In this document: piece after piece, positions 39,610 to 50,338 of the stretch
How the letters are laid out: every line of letters begins with the position of its first letter
How positions within the stretch are numbered: the stretch's first letter is position 1
The notes under the pieces: model-generated
Told to the model about the DNA's origin: nothing
Database searches by the model: none
The model's input: the letters and a program-made list of their open reading frames with translations, nothing else
Position numbers and translations under genes: made by a program
Source of the DNA: Pseudomonadota bacterium
Lineage (GTDB): Bacteria; Myxococcota_A; UBA9160; SZUA-336
Reading direction: 5' to 3'
DNA length: 64,000 nucleotides
Assembly: GCA_003247575.1 (NCBI GenBank)
Contig: QJZC01000034.1
Span: 1-64,000, forward strand

Positions 39610-42600
39610 GGACGCTCGCTGACTTGCATCACACGGGGCCTGCCCTTGCCGAACACGTCGGGCTCGTACATCTGCTCCGCGTGGACCGGCAGCACGCTGA
39701 ACTCGCCGGCGGCAATGACCTGCGCGGTATACGAGAGCACGTAGCCTCCTGGGGGTACCCACTCGGAGTAGAAGCGCACGGCATCATCGCGCATCTCTCT
39801 GTGGTAGAAGCGCCAACGCGTCGTCGTGATGTCCAGCCAGTCGTCGTGGCGATACCAGTACGATCCACCCACCGCCTCGAAGTCGCCCTCGCTCGCGTCG
39901 ACTTCGGAGGAATTCGCCAAGTTGCGATCGACGGGCTCGAGCGCACCGGGCACGGGATCGTCCACGACGATGAAGCTGCGAGCGGCCGGAACGTGAAGGA
40001 AGAGATCGACCCGCACGAGTTCGCCGCGCTCGAGCCGAATCGGGCCCTCGAGCAGCTTCCAGACTCCGTCTCGCTTCACACTGTATTCGCGCCTGATTTC
40101 CATTCCGGAGAGGATCGCTTCGCTGCGAAGCGAGCTCGGATGGTAGGCGAGCCTCACGGCCGCGTAGTAGCGCCCCCTGCCCTTGCGGCGAATCTCGAGA
40201 GTCGAGGCCCGACCGGTGTCGCGCGCCGTGAGCTTTCGTTTCTGCAGCACGGGCTGGTCGCGCACACCTCGGAGCTGTCCGTTGCCGATTGGTTCGTCCC
40301 CGAAGCGGAGCTCGAGATCGAGCTCGGGCGGCGTGGTCTCGTAGGACTTCGAGTACTCGATCAAGGCACTCAAGCAGAAGACATTCTCCTGTGTGTTCTC
40401 CCAGCGATCCTTGCGCTTGCGCGCCTGCGTGACCGCACGCACGAGCTTGAACGCCAGATCGTCCGGCAACGAGGTGCGCCCGCGCGCGCGCACGAGACCC
40501 GACAGGATCGTGCACGTGGCTCGCTCCGCGGAGTGATGAATGCGCGCGTAGGTCGTCTCGATCTCTTCCGTGAAGCGCAACTCGCCGCCGGTCTGGTCGC
40601 TCGCGGCCAGGAGCCCGTCCAGCACTTCGTCCACGAGCGGCAGCTTCGGATCCACATGAAGCGCTGCCTGCAGGAAGTGAGACCTGCCGAAAAGATCCAT
40701 CCTCTCGGCATGGGGAGCGAATCGCACGAGATCTGCTCGCGTGATCGAGCCGTGCGGTGCCAATGCCGCGAGCGCGACCGCGCGCACGCTCGACAACATG
40801 CTGGGAGTGTAGAACTCCGGAGTCGTGTCGAGCCGGAGCAGCTTCTCCAGATAGGCGTGCAGCCGTTCTTCGACCGCTGCCGGCGCCGCGTGTCCGCTCT
40901 CACGCAGCCAGTTGAACGCGAGCGCCGTGTACGCACTCAGATAGGGGCTCGCGTAGCGATCCTCCGGCCGGTAATAGGTCATCGCACCGTTCGGAGCCTG
41001 AAAGCTCGCGGCTCTGGCGAGCATGTCCGCGACCGCCGAAGCTGCATCCGGCCACTCGAACTCCGGCGACAGGTGATCGCGGAGCTCGAGAAACTGCGCC
41101 GCCAGCACGCCTCGCGACAGACGCTGCTCCCAGCAGGTGTACGGATAATCGCGCAGGTACTCGAAGGCACCCTGAATTCCCCCGATCACGCTGGGACTGA
41201 TCTCGACCCGCAGCTCTCCGGTGCCGCTCTGGATCTCCACGGGAACTTCGATGGGAACCTTTTCCGACCCCTCCTCACTCGACAGGTAGCTCGCGGCCAC
41301 GATCGGCGTGCTGCGCCGATCGATCGGTAGCGAGACCGAGAGCGCATCCACGTCGCTCGCATCACCTGCTCGAACGTAGAAGCTCACCTCCCCGGGAGCG
41401 GTCACCTGCACGGGAACACGGATGGGGATGCGTTGGTAGGGCGGCGCATCGAGGTCGAGGCGGACGGGAGCCATCGGCTCCACCGGCCCATCCACCCGAA
41501 CTTCAGCCGAAAGCTTGCGCGGCTGATCGGTCCGGTTCATCACGGTGAAGCGTGCGCTGAAGCGGTCGCCCTCGATCAGCCGATTCGGAAGCGCCGGCCG
41601 AATCTCCGTATCGCGATTGACCACGAAACGAGCCTGACCGAGCCCGAAGCGATCCGTGTCGCTGGCCGCCATCACGATCACCCGCCACCCCGTCAGGTTG
41701 TCGGGCACTTCGAAGGCGAAACTGCCACGCCCGCGAGGGTCGAGCTCGATCGAGGGATTCCAGTAGCTGACGAACTCGAACAGAGAACGCAGGGATGGAC
41801 CTGCGCCTCCGCCTCCTCCGGGAGTCTGTCCCTTTTTCTCGAAGCGCTGCAGTCCCACGAGTCGCCGCAACAGACTCCAGTTCGAAACGTCGAGCGGCTC
41901 GAGCACGTAGAAACCGGCGTGCGGGTCATAGCTCTCCACTCCGCCGGGGATCAGGTCGAGTACGGCCTCGTCGATCACCGCGACCGCAGCTTCGAGTGGC
42001 GGCGTGCGACCGTTGCGCGCCCTCGCTTCGATCTGTACCTCGACCCGCTCGCGCGGTCGATAGCTCGGCCTTTCTACCCGCAGGTCGACCTGGATCTCCT
42101 TGAACGGATCCCGCACCGGAACCCTCACGTATCCGGTGCGCACGGCAGGCTTACCGAGATCCAGACCGTCCTCCGAGAGAGCCTCGGAGACGCGCGGACT
42201 CGTGAGCACGACGGAGAGATAGAACCCGGGGACATGCTCCTCGCGAATCTCGAGCTCGATCACCGCGGTGGGCTGATCGAGCTCCCGCACCTCGACGACC
42301 TGGACACCGAGCCGCTCGGTCGTCACCAGCGCAGTGCCGCGCTCGAACGGATTCTTGATCAGGAAGCGGGCAGTGTCGCCTACCCGGTAGCTCGTTTGCT
42401 CGGGCACGATGTCGAGCCGGTCGCCGGGCTCGATCTCAAAGAGCGCGTTCCCCTTCGCTTGTGCGAAGCGCTGGATCGCGCTCGAGTGCTCGCGGCCCAG
42501 CGAGTCGCGCGTCGATGCGGTGATCCGATACGCCCCCCCGCGCTCTGGCGTGAAAGAGCAAACGACCGGGTCTTCGCGGGATTCCAACGAGCAGGTCTCC

Positions 42601-45350
42601 TGGGACACCCAGCGCCGATTGTAGCGGGTGAGATAGGCGTTCCCCGCACCCTTGACCCGAGCCGCGGTCACCTCCTCGTACTCGATCTCGACGCGAACGG
42701 GAGCTCCCAGCGCGAGCTGCCCCGCGCGATCGATCACGACCACCTCGAAGCTGGCGACCTCTCCAGCGCGGAGCAGCCACCCTTCGTGGCGCAGGCCCAC
42801 GAAGCGGTCCCGCGCAACGTAGCGAGCCGTCGAGGTCGCTGTGATCTGCTTACCGCGATCGTCCCGCACAGCACTCTCGACGCGAAGCTCTCCATGTACG
42901 ATCGGGGCATCCGGAAGCTCGAATTCGACCCGGGCATCTCCATTGGCATCGATGGGCTCGTGCTGTTGATGCAGGTTACGCCGGTAGCTCGCGTGCAGGC
43001 CGGAGTCGAACACGAAGCCACTCGCGCGAGGGGCGGCCACCTCGATCGGCCTCGGACTCAGGCTGGCCACGATGCGTGCCTCTCCCCCTGTGTAGGGCCC
43101 ACCGGAGTGTAGTCGAGCCGCGGTCTCGATGCGCACCGAGTCGCCGGGGCCAAACACACGGCCCTCGATCTCATTCGAGACCTTGAATGGGGCGGGTGTG
43201 AAGTCGGATACCAGCACGCGCAGGGGCGTCCAAACCTCTTTGGTGAAGTCCGCGGAGAGCTCGAAGCGGAGGTTCCCGGTCGCGACCGTGTCCGCCAGCA
43301 GAAACTCACCGGCGTGGCTCCCGAAGGAGTTGAGAGCGATCTCCTTCTCGGTGTGCACGACACGGTCCAACGGATCGATCACGCGCAGCGCGTACTTTCC
43401 CCTGGGGGCAGCGACGAAGCGTTCGGCGTCCTGATCGCGAACCCAGAGCTTGTAGCGCACGGTATCTCCGGGTCGGTACACCCCCTGGGCACTCGTTCCG
43501 AACGCTCGCAGGTGTCCGAACCGACCCATGATCCGCGTCTGAATCCAGGTTCCACCGGGCCCCTGGGGATGGACGCGAAACTGGCCGACTGCGGGCAGCA
43601 GCGCCATGTCCGAACCGCGCGTCACGCGCACGAGCGGCGCAGGCTCGTCTCGATGACTCCACCAGGATCGCAAGTTCAGCTCGCCGTCGCGCAGGTCACG
43701 AGTCCCCGGCAAGCGCGCAAGTCCCCGGCGGTCGGTCTCGGACACCGCGAGCGGAGAGAGAGGCAGAGTGAGACCGAACAGTCTCTCGTAGAGGAGCTCG
43801 ACCCGCGCGCCGCTCACCGGCTCGCCCGTCGCGAGGTCGGTGACCCAAGCCAGGCTCTGCGCGTGCCCGAGCTTGAGATGGACCTGATAGGGAGTCACCT
43901 GCGCGAGTATGTCGCGCTCCACGGCGGAACCCGGGCTCGAGGTCATCTCGCCCACCAGCACCCCCGATCGCTCCGAAAACTGATCGCGCAAGGGAAGGGG
44001 TAGATCGAAGGCGACATCCTCGGCTGCGGGAACCGGAACGGTCCAATCAAACGGCTCGATCCGATCGACGCTGATTCGGGTCCCGCTGAATCGGATCTGC
44101 TGCTTGTTCGTCACCGTGATCGGAAGCTGCGACTCCGCATCTCGTTCCAAGACGGAGATCGGATGCCTCAAGTACGCACGAGGTTTTCTGTGCGCAGTGT
44201 CGAAGCGGAGGTCGATGCCCGACTCGAGCGGCCGACCGAACTCGTCACGGATCGCAGCTCGATCGGCAGAGAGTACGTATCGCTGATTTGCCCGAAGCGG
44301 AGAGGGAAGCCCGACCCCGTACTGCTGTCCCTTTCGGCGAGAGCGCCTCAACGAGCTATAGGACCGAACCGCCTCCCAGGGATCGTAGTCCGAGCGACCG
44401 CCGGCGAAGTCGGGTGTTGCCACGAGGTTCGGCGCGAGTTCTTCCTTGATGACTGGGGAGCTGAACACCAGGGACACGCCGCCGAGCGGATCGCAGCGGG
44501 TTTCTCCGAGATCGGTCGCACCGCTCGCGAGCGGAAAGAAGCGACTCTCCGACTCTCCCTCGACCGAGCAGCGCAGCCCGAGCAGCTCGAACTCGGGGAA
44601 GGAGTGCATCGCGAGCAGCTCGCGCTCCTCGACGCCCGGCTGCCCGCCCACGACGTCGCGCAGTCCTGGCTCGACCACGAGCGCGACGTCCGAATCGGGG
44701 GGGAGCATCTCCCCGGGTCGGAGCAAGAATTGCGCCGAGGCCGGAGGACCAGCCGTCGTCGCCGGTATGCGTCGCCCGCCGATTCGAAAGTACACGTGAC
44801 TCATCAGAGACTCGCGCGTGATGGAGCGCTTCGCGCGAATCTCCACCTCTGGCATTCCGGGTGCGAGCCACTGAGATACGTAGGCTCGATCGATCGCGGG
44901 CCGCTGAGTCAGAAACACCGACTCGTGCGGCCGCCCGAGCTTCGTCCCATCGAGCGCAGAGATCGATGCCGAGACTCGAACGACATACCGAGTCGCAGGG
45001 CTCGCTGGCGCGTCGGATCGAAGCTGACAGGAGAGAGAAGTCGTATTGAGCCAGCGCCACTGGCAGTCGAGTGGTGGAGTGATCTCGACCTGAACCTCCG
45101 AGGCTTCGCGATCCATGCGTCCGATGGGAACCATGTCCCGGTCGAACGTGAACACGACCTGCTCGGGAATTGGCACGTCGGTACCGACCGGGGTGACACG
45201 CAAGAGTCTCAGATCCGACTCGGAAGGATCTCCTGCAGTTGCGATGTTCGCCATGGATACAGCCAGCAGCGCCGTGACCATCGCGAGAAGTAGAAAGACT
45301 CGGGAGAACCTACTGGAGTATTTCGCAAGGTAACTCGCCGACGTCGACAT
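39606..45350 (-). CDS. Bacterial alpha-2-macroglobulin family protein
   Basis: ~1900 aa, MG-domain repeats, thioester motif CWEQ in DYPYTCWEQRLSRG; ATGA overlap with pbpC. Confidence 0.93.
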   Translation of the reverse strand: MSTSASYLAKYSSRFSRVFLLLAMVTALLAVSMANIATAGDPSESDLRLLRVTPVGTDVPIPEQVVFTFDRDMVPIGRMDREASEVQVEITPPLDCQWRWLNTTSLSCQLRSDAPASPATRYVVRVSASISALDGTKLGRPHESVFLTQRPAIDRAYVSQWLAPGMPEVEIRAKRSITRESLMSHVYFRIGGRRIPATTAGPPASAQFLLRPGEMLPPDSDVALVVEPGLRDVVGGQPGVEERELLAMHSFPEFELLGLRCSVEGESESRFFPLASGATDLGETRCDPLGGVSLVFSSPVIKEELAPNLVATPDFAGGRSDYDPWEAVRSYSSLRRSRRKGQQYGVGLPSPLRANQRYVLSADRAAIRDEFGRPLESGIDLRFDTAHRKPRAYLRHPISVLERDAESQLPITVTNKQQIRFSGTRISVDRIEPFDWTVPVPAAEDVAFDLPLPLRDQFSERSGVLVGEMTSSPGSAVERDILAQVTPYQVHLKLGHAQSLAWVTDLATGEPVSGARVELLYERLFGLTLPLSPLAVSETDRRGLARLPGTRDLRDGELNLRSWWSHRDEPAPLVRVTRGSDMALLPAVGQFRVHPQGPGGTWIQTRIMGRFGHLRAFGTSAQGVYRPGDTVRYKLWVRDQDAERFVAAPRGKYALRVIDPLDRVVHTEKEIALNSFGSHAGEFLLADTVATGNLRFELSADFTKEVWTPLRVLVSDFTPAPFKVSNEIEGRVFGPGDSVRIETAARLHSGGPYTGGEARIVASLSPRPIEVAAPRASGFVFDSGLHASYRRNLHQQHEPIDANGDARVEFELPDAPIVHGELRVESAVRDDRGKQITATSTARYVARDRFVGLRHEGWLLRAGEVASFEVVVIDRAGQLALGAPVRVEIEYEEVTAARVKGAGNAYLTRYNRRWVSQETCSLESREDPVVCSFTPERGGAYRITASTRDSLGREHSSAIQRFAQAKGNALFEIEPGDRLDIVPEQTSYRVGDTARFLIKNPFERGTALVTTERLGVQVVEVRELDQPTAVIELEIREEHVPGFYLSVVLTSPRVSEALSEDGLDLGKPAVRTGYVRVPVRDPFKEIQVDLRVERPSYRPRERVEVQIEARARNGRTPPLEAAVAVIDEAVLDLIPGGVESYDPHAGFYVLEPLDVSNWSLLRRLVGLQRFEKKGQTPGGGGGAGPSLRSLFEFVSYWNPSIELDPRGRGSFAFEVPDNLTGWRVIVMAASDTDRFGLGQARFVVNRDTEIRPALPNRLIEGDRFSARFTVMNRTDQPRKLSAEVRVDGPVEPMAPVRLDLDAPPYQRIPIRVPVQVTAPGEVSFYVRAGDASDVDALSVSLPIDRRSTPIVAASYLSSEEGSEKVPIEVPVEIQSGTGELRVEISPSVIGGIQGAFEYLRDYPYTCWEQRLSRGVLAAQFLELRDHLSPEFEWPDAASAVADMLARAASFQAPNGAMTYYRPEDRYASPYLSAYTALAFNWLRESGHAAPAAVEERLHAYLEKLLRLDTTPEFYTPSMLSSVRAVALAALAPHGSITRADLVRFAPHAERMDLFGRSHFLQAALHVDPKLPLVDEVLDGLLAASDQTGGELRFTEEIETTYARIHHSAERATCTILSGLVRARGRTSLPDDLAFKLVRAVTQARKRKDRWENTQENVFCLSALIEYSKSYETTPPELDLELRFGDEPIGNGQLRGVRDQPVLQKRKLTARDTGRASTLEIRRKGRGRYYAAVRLAYHPSSLRSEAILSGMEIRREYSVKRDGVWKLLEGPIRLERGELVRVDLFLHVPAARSFIVVDDPVPGALEPVDRNLANSSEVDASEGDFEAVGGSYWYRHDDWLDITTTRWRFYHREMRDDAVRFYSEWVPPGGYVLSYTAQVIAAGEFSVLPVHAEQMYEPDVFGKGRPRVMQVSERP

Positions 45351-45396
45351 CTCCCTCCTCATTCCCGTACGACGAAGTCCAAGGCCCCGTATTCGA

Positions 45397-46092
45397 CTAG
45401 CCGACCACCTCGGCACTTTCTGGGGACAGCGATGCGGCTTCCCTTCCGTCCAGATCGGCCTCGGGGTCGACGTCGTGCGACTCATAGAGGTCGCGATGCA
45501 AGCGTCCCCATGCATCGATCGTGCGCCACTCGATCGATGGAAAGACCTCTGCCCAGGCAGCGTTGCTCGTCCCCCAGGTGCTCTTGCCGATCACGCCGTA
45601 CCGAATCCGATGGTCCGCGAGGTGCTGCACAGCGTCGAGCGCCGTATGCGCCGAGGCGCAAATGGGACTGACCGGGGCGAGCCAGGCGGGCCCGCATGCG
45701 CGCGGAGACTTCGACTTGAGCAGCAGGATCGATCGCTTTCCCGGTGCCCGCAGGGCGTCCTCGACGGCAACTTCGATCGCCTCTTCCGCGTCAGCCGAAA
45801 GCTGTACGAACTGGAGCGCGAAGCTCGGTTGCGCGCCGCGTTCTCCAACCCGGACGATTCTTCCCAGTGTCGTCACCACGCTGCGCGGCAGCCTCAGGCA
45901 GAGCCTTGCAGAGTCTCCGGCCTGTCCAGTAGGGATCCCGCACAAGCGAACACCCCCCGTCGAGAGGTCGAAGGTCATGTGCTCCGAGGTCTCTCCCTTC
46001 ACACATACCTGAGCGCTCGCGCACACCACGACGCGCGGACTGTGCCGCTGTTCCGGTCCGAAGCTGATCGGTGTTGCGTCCATCATTCTCAT
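45397..46092 (-). CDS. PilZ domain protein with C-terminal receiver-like extension
   Basis: RHSPR ... DLSTGGVRL c-di-GMP binding motifs. Confidence 0.75.
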   Translation of the reverse strand: MRMMDATPISFGPEQRHSPRVVVCASAQVCVKGETSEHMTFDLSTGGVRLCGIPTGQAGDSARLCLRLPRSVVTTLGRIVRVGERGAQPSFALQFVQLSADAEEAIEVAVEDALRAPGKRSILLLKSKSPRACGPAWLAPVSPICASAHTALDAVQHLADHRIRYGVIGKSTWGTSNAAWAEVFPSIEWRTIDAWGRLHRDLYESHDVDPEADLDGREAASLSPESAEVVG

Positions 46093-46296
46093 GGGCTGGC
46101 CCTACGCGCATTCGATCCGACCTGCCCATCGACCGCCCTCGCCTCTAGCTGTACTCATTGCCCACGAGCTGCTCGAATGTGCGCGAGCTGTCCGCTCGAG
46201 CTGCAGCGAGGCTGCGCCCATGGGACCTCGGAACGCAAATCCACTCCCCCAAAATCGGGCCATTCTCATCCCCCGGAACTCGGGTACACTCGCTCC

Positions 46297-47271
46297 ATGA
46301 AGACGCGCAGACTCGGCAGGACGAACCTTCAGATCTCGGAACTGACCTTGGGCGGTGGCATGGTCGGCGGACTCCTGATCCGAGAGAGCGATGCAACGCG
46401 CCGCGAAGCGATCCGTAGGACCTTGGCCGCAGGCATCAACTGGATCGACACGGCGCCATCCTACGGGGCCGGAGAATCGGAGCGAGCGCTCGGATGGATC
46501 CTCGCCGAAACGCAGGCGGCCGTGCACGTCTCGACCAAGTTCCGAATCGATCCAAACGATCGAGACTTCGCCGGTCAGCTGGAGGCGTCGCTCTGCGAGA
46601 GCCTGGAACGCCTGCAGCGGCCGCAGGTGGACCTGGTTCAGCTCCACAATCGCGTCATGCCGCAGGCTGGACGCGCGTCACTGGGCGTGAGCGACATTCT
46701 CGGAAGCGGCGGTGTGGCGGATGCGCTGGATCAGATGGTAGCGAGAGGACTCGTGCGATACCGAGGTCTCACCGCGATTGGCGATGCCCAGAGCTGCCAC
46801 GAGGTGATCGAGAGCGGCCGGTTCGACACGGCGCAGATCTACTACAACCTGCTCAACCCGACCGCTGGGCAGACCGTTCCCGATGCATGGAGCGCCTACG
46901 ACTTCGCCGGCCTGATCTCCGCCTGCAAACGCCAGGACATGGGGACCCTCTGCATCCGAGTTCTCGCGGCCGGCGTGATCGCCACCGACCTACGTCACGG
47001 CCGGGAGGGATCTCTCGTGCCCGGAACCGAAGTCGCGCGAGACGAGCGCAGGACACAGGCCCTGTTCCGTGCTCTCGGCACACGCTACGGAACGCGAGCG
47101 CAAACGGCGATTCGCTTCGTGCTCGCAAACCCCGACGTTTCGAGTGCGATCGTAGGCATCGCGGATCTCGATCAGCTGGATGAGATGCTCGCCGTAGGTG
47201 CGCTCGGCCCCTTGCCCGCAGAGGGACTCGAGACCATTCAGAAGATCTACGCAGCCGGAATCCAGGAGTGA
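46297..47271 (+). CDS. Aldo/keto reductase
   Basis: MKTRRLGRTNLQISELTLGG, NWIDTAPSYGAGESERALG, C-terminal AIRFVLANPDVSSAIVGI. Confidence 0.93.
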   Translation: MKTRRLGRTNLQISELTLGGGMVGGLLIRESDATRREAIRRTLAAGINWIDTAPSYGAGESERALGWILAETQAAVHVSTKFRIDPNDRDFAGQLEASLCESLERLQRPQVDLVQLHNRVMPQAGRASLGVSDILGSGGVADALDQMVARGLVRYRGLTAIGDAQSCHEVIESGRFDTAQIYYNLLNPTAGQTVPDAWSAYDFAGLISACKRQDMGTLCIRVLAAGVIATDLRHGREGSLVPGTEVARDERRTQALFRALGTRYGTRAQTAIRFVLANPDVSSAIVGIADLDQLDEMLAVGALGPLPAEGLETIQKIYAAGIQE

Positions 47272-47465
47272 GCGTGGGCGACCCGGACGAATCACGCGCG
47301 CGCGCCTGGCGAGCCACGGGCATCGTGCTCGCAATCGTAGCGGTCGTCGCCTGGGCGATGAGCGTCGTCTTCGAGATCGCCTTCGTGAAGGCGATCGCCA
47401 GCGTCATCCTGATTCTGTTCGTTGCAGCGCTGGCTGCCGTGGTGCTGGGAATCTCTCCGTTCTGA
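47268..47465 (+). CDS. Small two-TM membrane protein (65 aa)
   Basis: GTGA overlap with the aldo/keto reductase stop; two hydrophobic helices. Confidence 0.55.
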   Translation: MSVGDPDESRARAWRATGIVLAIVAVVAWAMSVVFEIAFVKAIASVILILFVAALAAVVLGISPF

Positions 47466-47546
47466 GCTGCGACCTAGTGAATCGGAGAGGTTTGACCGAG
47501 GAGTTCACCCGAGACGGCGCCTGCGCAGACGTTCCCAGACTATCCG

Positions 47547-49523
47547 CTAGCGCGGGCTGAAGTTGAGCAGCATGCCCCAGTTCTGGTTCGCCAGCCGGAA
47601 GAAGGGGCTCCCCCCGAGCGACACGAACGACTCGCTCAGCGACTCGTCCAAGCCCACGGTGAGAAGTGGCGGAATCCCGGAAGCCCCGAGCTCCGGATCG
47701 TTCGGCATGTCGACCACGAGGAACAGATCCAGACTGGGGTCACGAGCCAGCTCGCTCTGGATTCGATCGCTCATCCCGTTCGCCCCGTCGAAGTAGAACG
47801 GGTGGAAGTCTCCGTCCTGGGCGACGAAGTCACTCTGCTCGCGCAGGCGCAACCCCTGGTCGATCAGGGCGATCGTCCCCTCGGGGGTGAGCCGACCGAG
47901 CACCAGGGAGGCTCGCGCGATTCGCACCGGGATCGAAGGGTCGGAGTTACTCACGAGGAACTGGCCGGTCGTCAACGCGGTGCCGGAGTCGAGCACGGCG
48001 AGCACGATGTCGTTGCGATAGCGTGTCGCATAGCGGACGTCCTGCTGGCCGAGTACGATCGGGCTGCCGCGTTGCAGCACCGGACCGAAGTTTGCGAACT
48101 GGATCGTCTGGTTGGCGACGAAGTCGATTCGCTCGAGAGGATTCGTCGTGCGCACCGCCACGTGGCGAGAGCGACCGGGGTTCGTCTCGAAGACCACCTC
48201 GTTCCCCGGGGTCGACGCTCCCTCCTCATCGAAGAAGTGCAGATCGCTCACCTGTCCAATCGTGCCGACGGCACTGATGCTCATGCCCGTCGCCATCTCC
48301 ACGTCCGGCGGCTGCACGAAGATCTCGTAGTTCCCGTCCGGGAGCGGAAGCTCGTACTCACCGTCTACGACCCCGAGCTCTGGTGGGAGCACTCCGATCT
48401 GGCCAGTGGCCAGATCTCTGAGCACGCGAACCCGACCGGCGAATGCACCCACGGGAATCTCGTTCTCTGCTCCGATGCGCCGCGCGTAGACGTTCGCTCC
48501 AGCGATCCCGATCCCCGCAGCACTGACGACCGAGCCGCGCAACACCGAGAAGACCTCCGAGAATGGAACATCGCCGAACTGCAAGCTAGCCAGCGGGCCA
48601 TCGCCGCTGCCCTCGGGATAGATCAGCGACGACCAGGCGATGTCATCCACATGCAAGCTCCGTGCAGCGCTCTCCGAGCCGGGATCGCCGGCATCCAAGC
48701 TCGGGAACATGGTGCTCGCACTTCCGTCTCGATCCGAGATGTTGTTCAGCAGTGCATGGGACAAGCCGTGTGAATGGCCGAACTCGTGGGTGGCGGTCGC
48801 CCGTAGATCCACCGCGTCGGGCGAAGGGGTCAGCTCGTAGAGAACGCGCGGATTGAACTGGACGTCGTTGTCCAGGATCGTGCCGGCGAGGTACAGGCCC
48901 GCGGGAAACTCGATGTCGCCATCGAGGTCGGCGTCGAAGCACGTGTTGCGTCCACGCTCGATCGGGTCGTAGACGTCCGAGTCTCCATCGCCATCCAGAT
49001 CGTCGCCGGGCTCGAACTGCGTGTCCGCATCGAGCGAGATGGACGGCGAAGTGGCGCCGCTGTCGAAGTCGGGAGGCGCTTCGAAGGTGATCTCGTTGAC
49101 GAAGTCGAACCCGCGTACCCCATTGCCGATCGTGCGAACACGGGTGATGTTCATCTCGATGTACGACGTGGGGATCTGGTTCCATACGTCCATGGCGGCC
49201 TGCAGCTCGCGCCGAACATCCGCGATCGAAAGCTCAGCGGGAGTGCCCGCGTTCGGAGGCACCGTATCGAGCGTGTACTCTACCCGAGCGCAGCGCTCGT
49301 CCCAGAAGATCGGGACCGTGACCGCAACGTCGATCCCCGGCTGCAGCTCGATGCCCGTCTCTGCGAGTACGTCCAAACGTCCGCCCGCGCGCGCCTCTGG
49401 CGCCAGACCCAGTGCGCCGACGATCCCCGTACACAGAGCCGTGCAAAGGGCGAAGCAGACCCGAGCTCGCGCGCGGCAGCGCGCATTCCCTCGACCCTCC
49501 GACCCGCGTAACGCTTTCTTCAC
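47547..49523 (-). CDS. Secreted matrixin-like zinc metalloprotease
   Basis: HEFGHSHGLSH (HExxHxxGxxH); DLDGDGDSDVYD and DADLDGD Ca-type loops inside the catalytic domain. Confidence 0.8.
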   Translation of the reverse strand: MKKALRGSEGRGNARCRARARVCFALCTALCTGIVGALGLAPEARAGGRLDVLAETGIELQPGIDVAVTVPIFWDERCARVEYTLDTVPPNAGTPAELSIADVRRELQAAMDVWNQIPTSYIEMNITRVRTIGNGVRGFDFVNEITFEAPPDFDSGATSPSISLDADTQFEPGDDLDGDGDSDVYDPIERGRNTCFDADLDGDIEFPAGLYLAGTILDNDVQFNPRVLYELTPSPDAVDLRATATHEFGHSHGLSHALLNNISDRDGSASTMFPSLDAGDPGSESAARSLHVDDIAWSSLIYPEGSGDGPLASLQFGDVPFSEVFSVLRGSVVSAAGIGIAGANVYARRIGAENEIPVGAFAGRVRVLRDLATGQIGVLPPELGVVDGEYELPLPDGNYEIFVQPPDVEMATGMSISAVGTIGQVSDLHFFDEEGASTPGNEVVFETNPGRSRHVAVRTTNPLERIDFVANQTIQFANFGPVLQRGSPIVLGQQDVRYATRYRNDIVLAVLDSGTALTTGQFLVSNSDPSIPVRIARASLVLGRLTPEGTIALIDQGLRLREQSDFVAQDGDFHPFYFDGANGMSDRIQSELARDPSLDLFLVVDMPNDPELGASGIPPLLTVGLDESLSESFVSLGGSPFFRLANQNWGMLLNFSPR

Positions 49524-50128
49524 GGCTGCGCCGTGGGCGACAGACGCCGGATCACGCTGGCGAGATCGAACGAGGGCCCGCCGCCAGGGACGTGCACACG
49601 TGCCTCCCCGCGGTGCATCACGATCGGCGCGCACCCTTGCAGCCCACTGACGAGGCGGTACGCCCCCGCAGACTCACTCGCTCGCAGAAAGAAGACAGCC
49701 GTCATACCCACGAGTAGACGCATCGCATCCGGGCGAACTTCGACCACGCCGATCTTTCCCGCCACGCCGGGCGTTCCCGATGGAGCACGAGCCCGGCCGC
49801 CCGGAAGCACGAGCTCCATCGATGGAGTGGTCGCGCCCTTGAGTGCTCGCACGACGCGCAGCTCGAAGACCGTCTGCAGCGCCCCACTCACCCACTCGGC
49901 GCGCTGGCCCACCACCTCTGCGATCGCAACGGCATCCGAGCGGAGCTCGAGCTCCTCGAGCGACAGCACCTGCGGCTCGGTCGTCGAGTGCGCCCGGATC
50001 GCGCCCGCGAGGAGCGCGGCCGTGAAGGCTCCAGTGAGCGAGAGCGCGAGGAGGACCTGCTGAACCCACGGGGCGGAGCAGCTGGCTCGGTCACCACGCC
50101 GATGTCGCCGAGAGCACTCGGGATGCAT
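49520..50128 (-). CDS. Hypothetical secreted protein translationally coupled to the matrixin-like protease
   Basis: N-terminal hydrophobic helix; 4-nt overlap with the protease start. Confidence 0.6.
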   Translation of the reverse strand: MHPECSRRHRRGDRASCSAPWVQQVLLALSLTGAFTAALLAGAIRAHSTTEPQVLSLEELELRSDAVAIAEVVGQRAEWVSGALQTVFELRVVRALKGATTPSMELVLPGGRARAPSGTPGVAGKIGVVEVRPDAMRLLVGMTAVFFLRASESAGAYRLVSGLQGCAPIVMHRGEARVHVPGGGPSFDLASVIRRLSPTAQP

Positions 50129-50338
50129 GCTTCTCCCTCCATCCATCCACGGCACCGATTCGTCGATTACACCACAGCATCCCACCGTTCTGGCGTCACT
50201 TCAATCCCGCAGACGCAGAATGAGTGTGAGTCGCCAGCCGGTCCAGTGACAGGAGCCCACGGTCGCGACAGCAACGACTCATGCACGCCAGCGACGAAGC
50301 AGCGACGAAGACCGTCGGAGAGCCGGCTGAGCAGGCGA

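Noticed and set aside
39624-43112. 568- and 559-aa ORFs antisense to alpha-2-macroglobulin
   Set aside because: Shadow ORFs; the A2M frame has signal peptide, MG domains and thioester motif.
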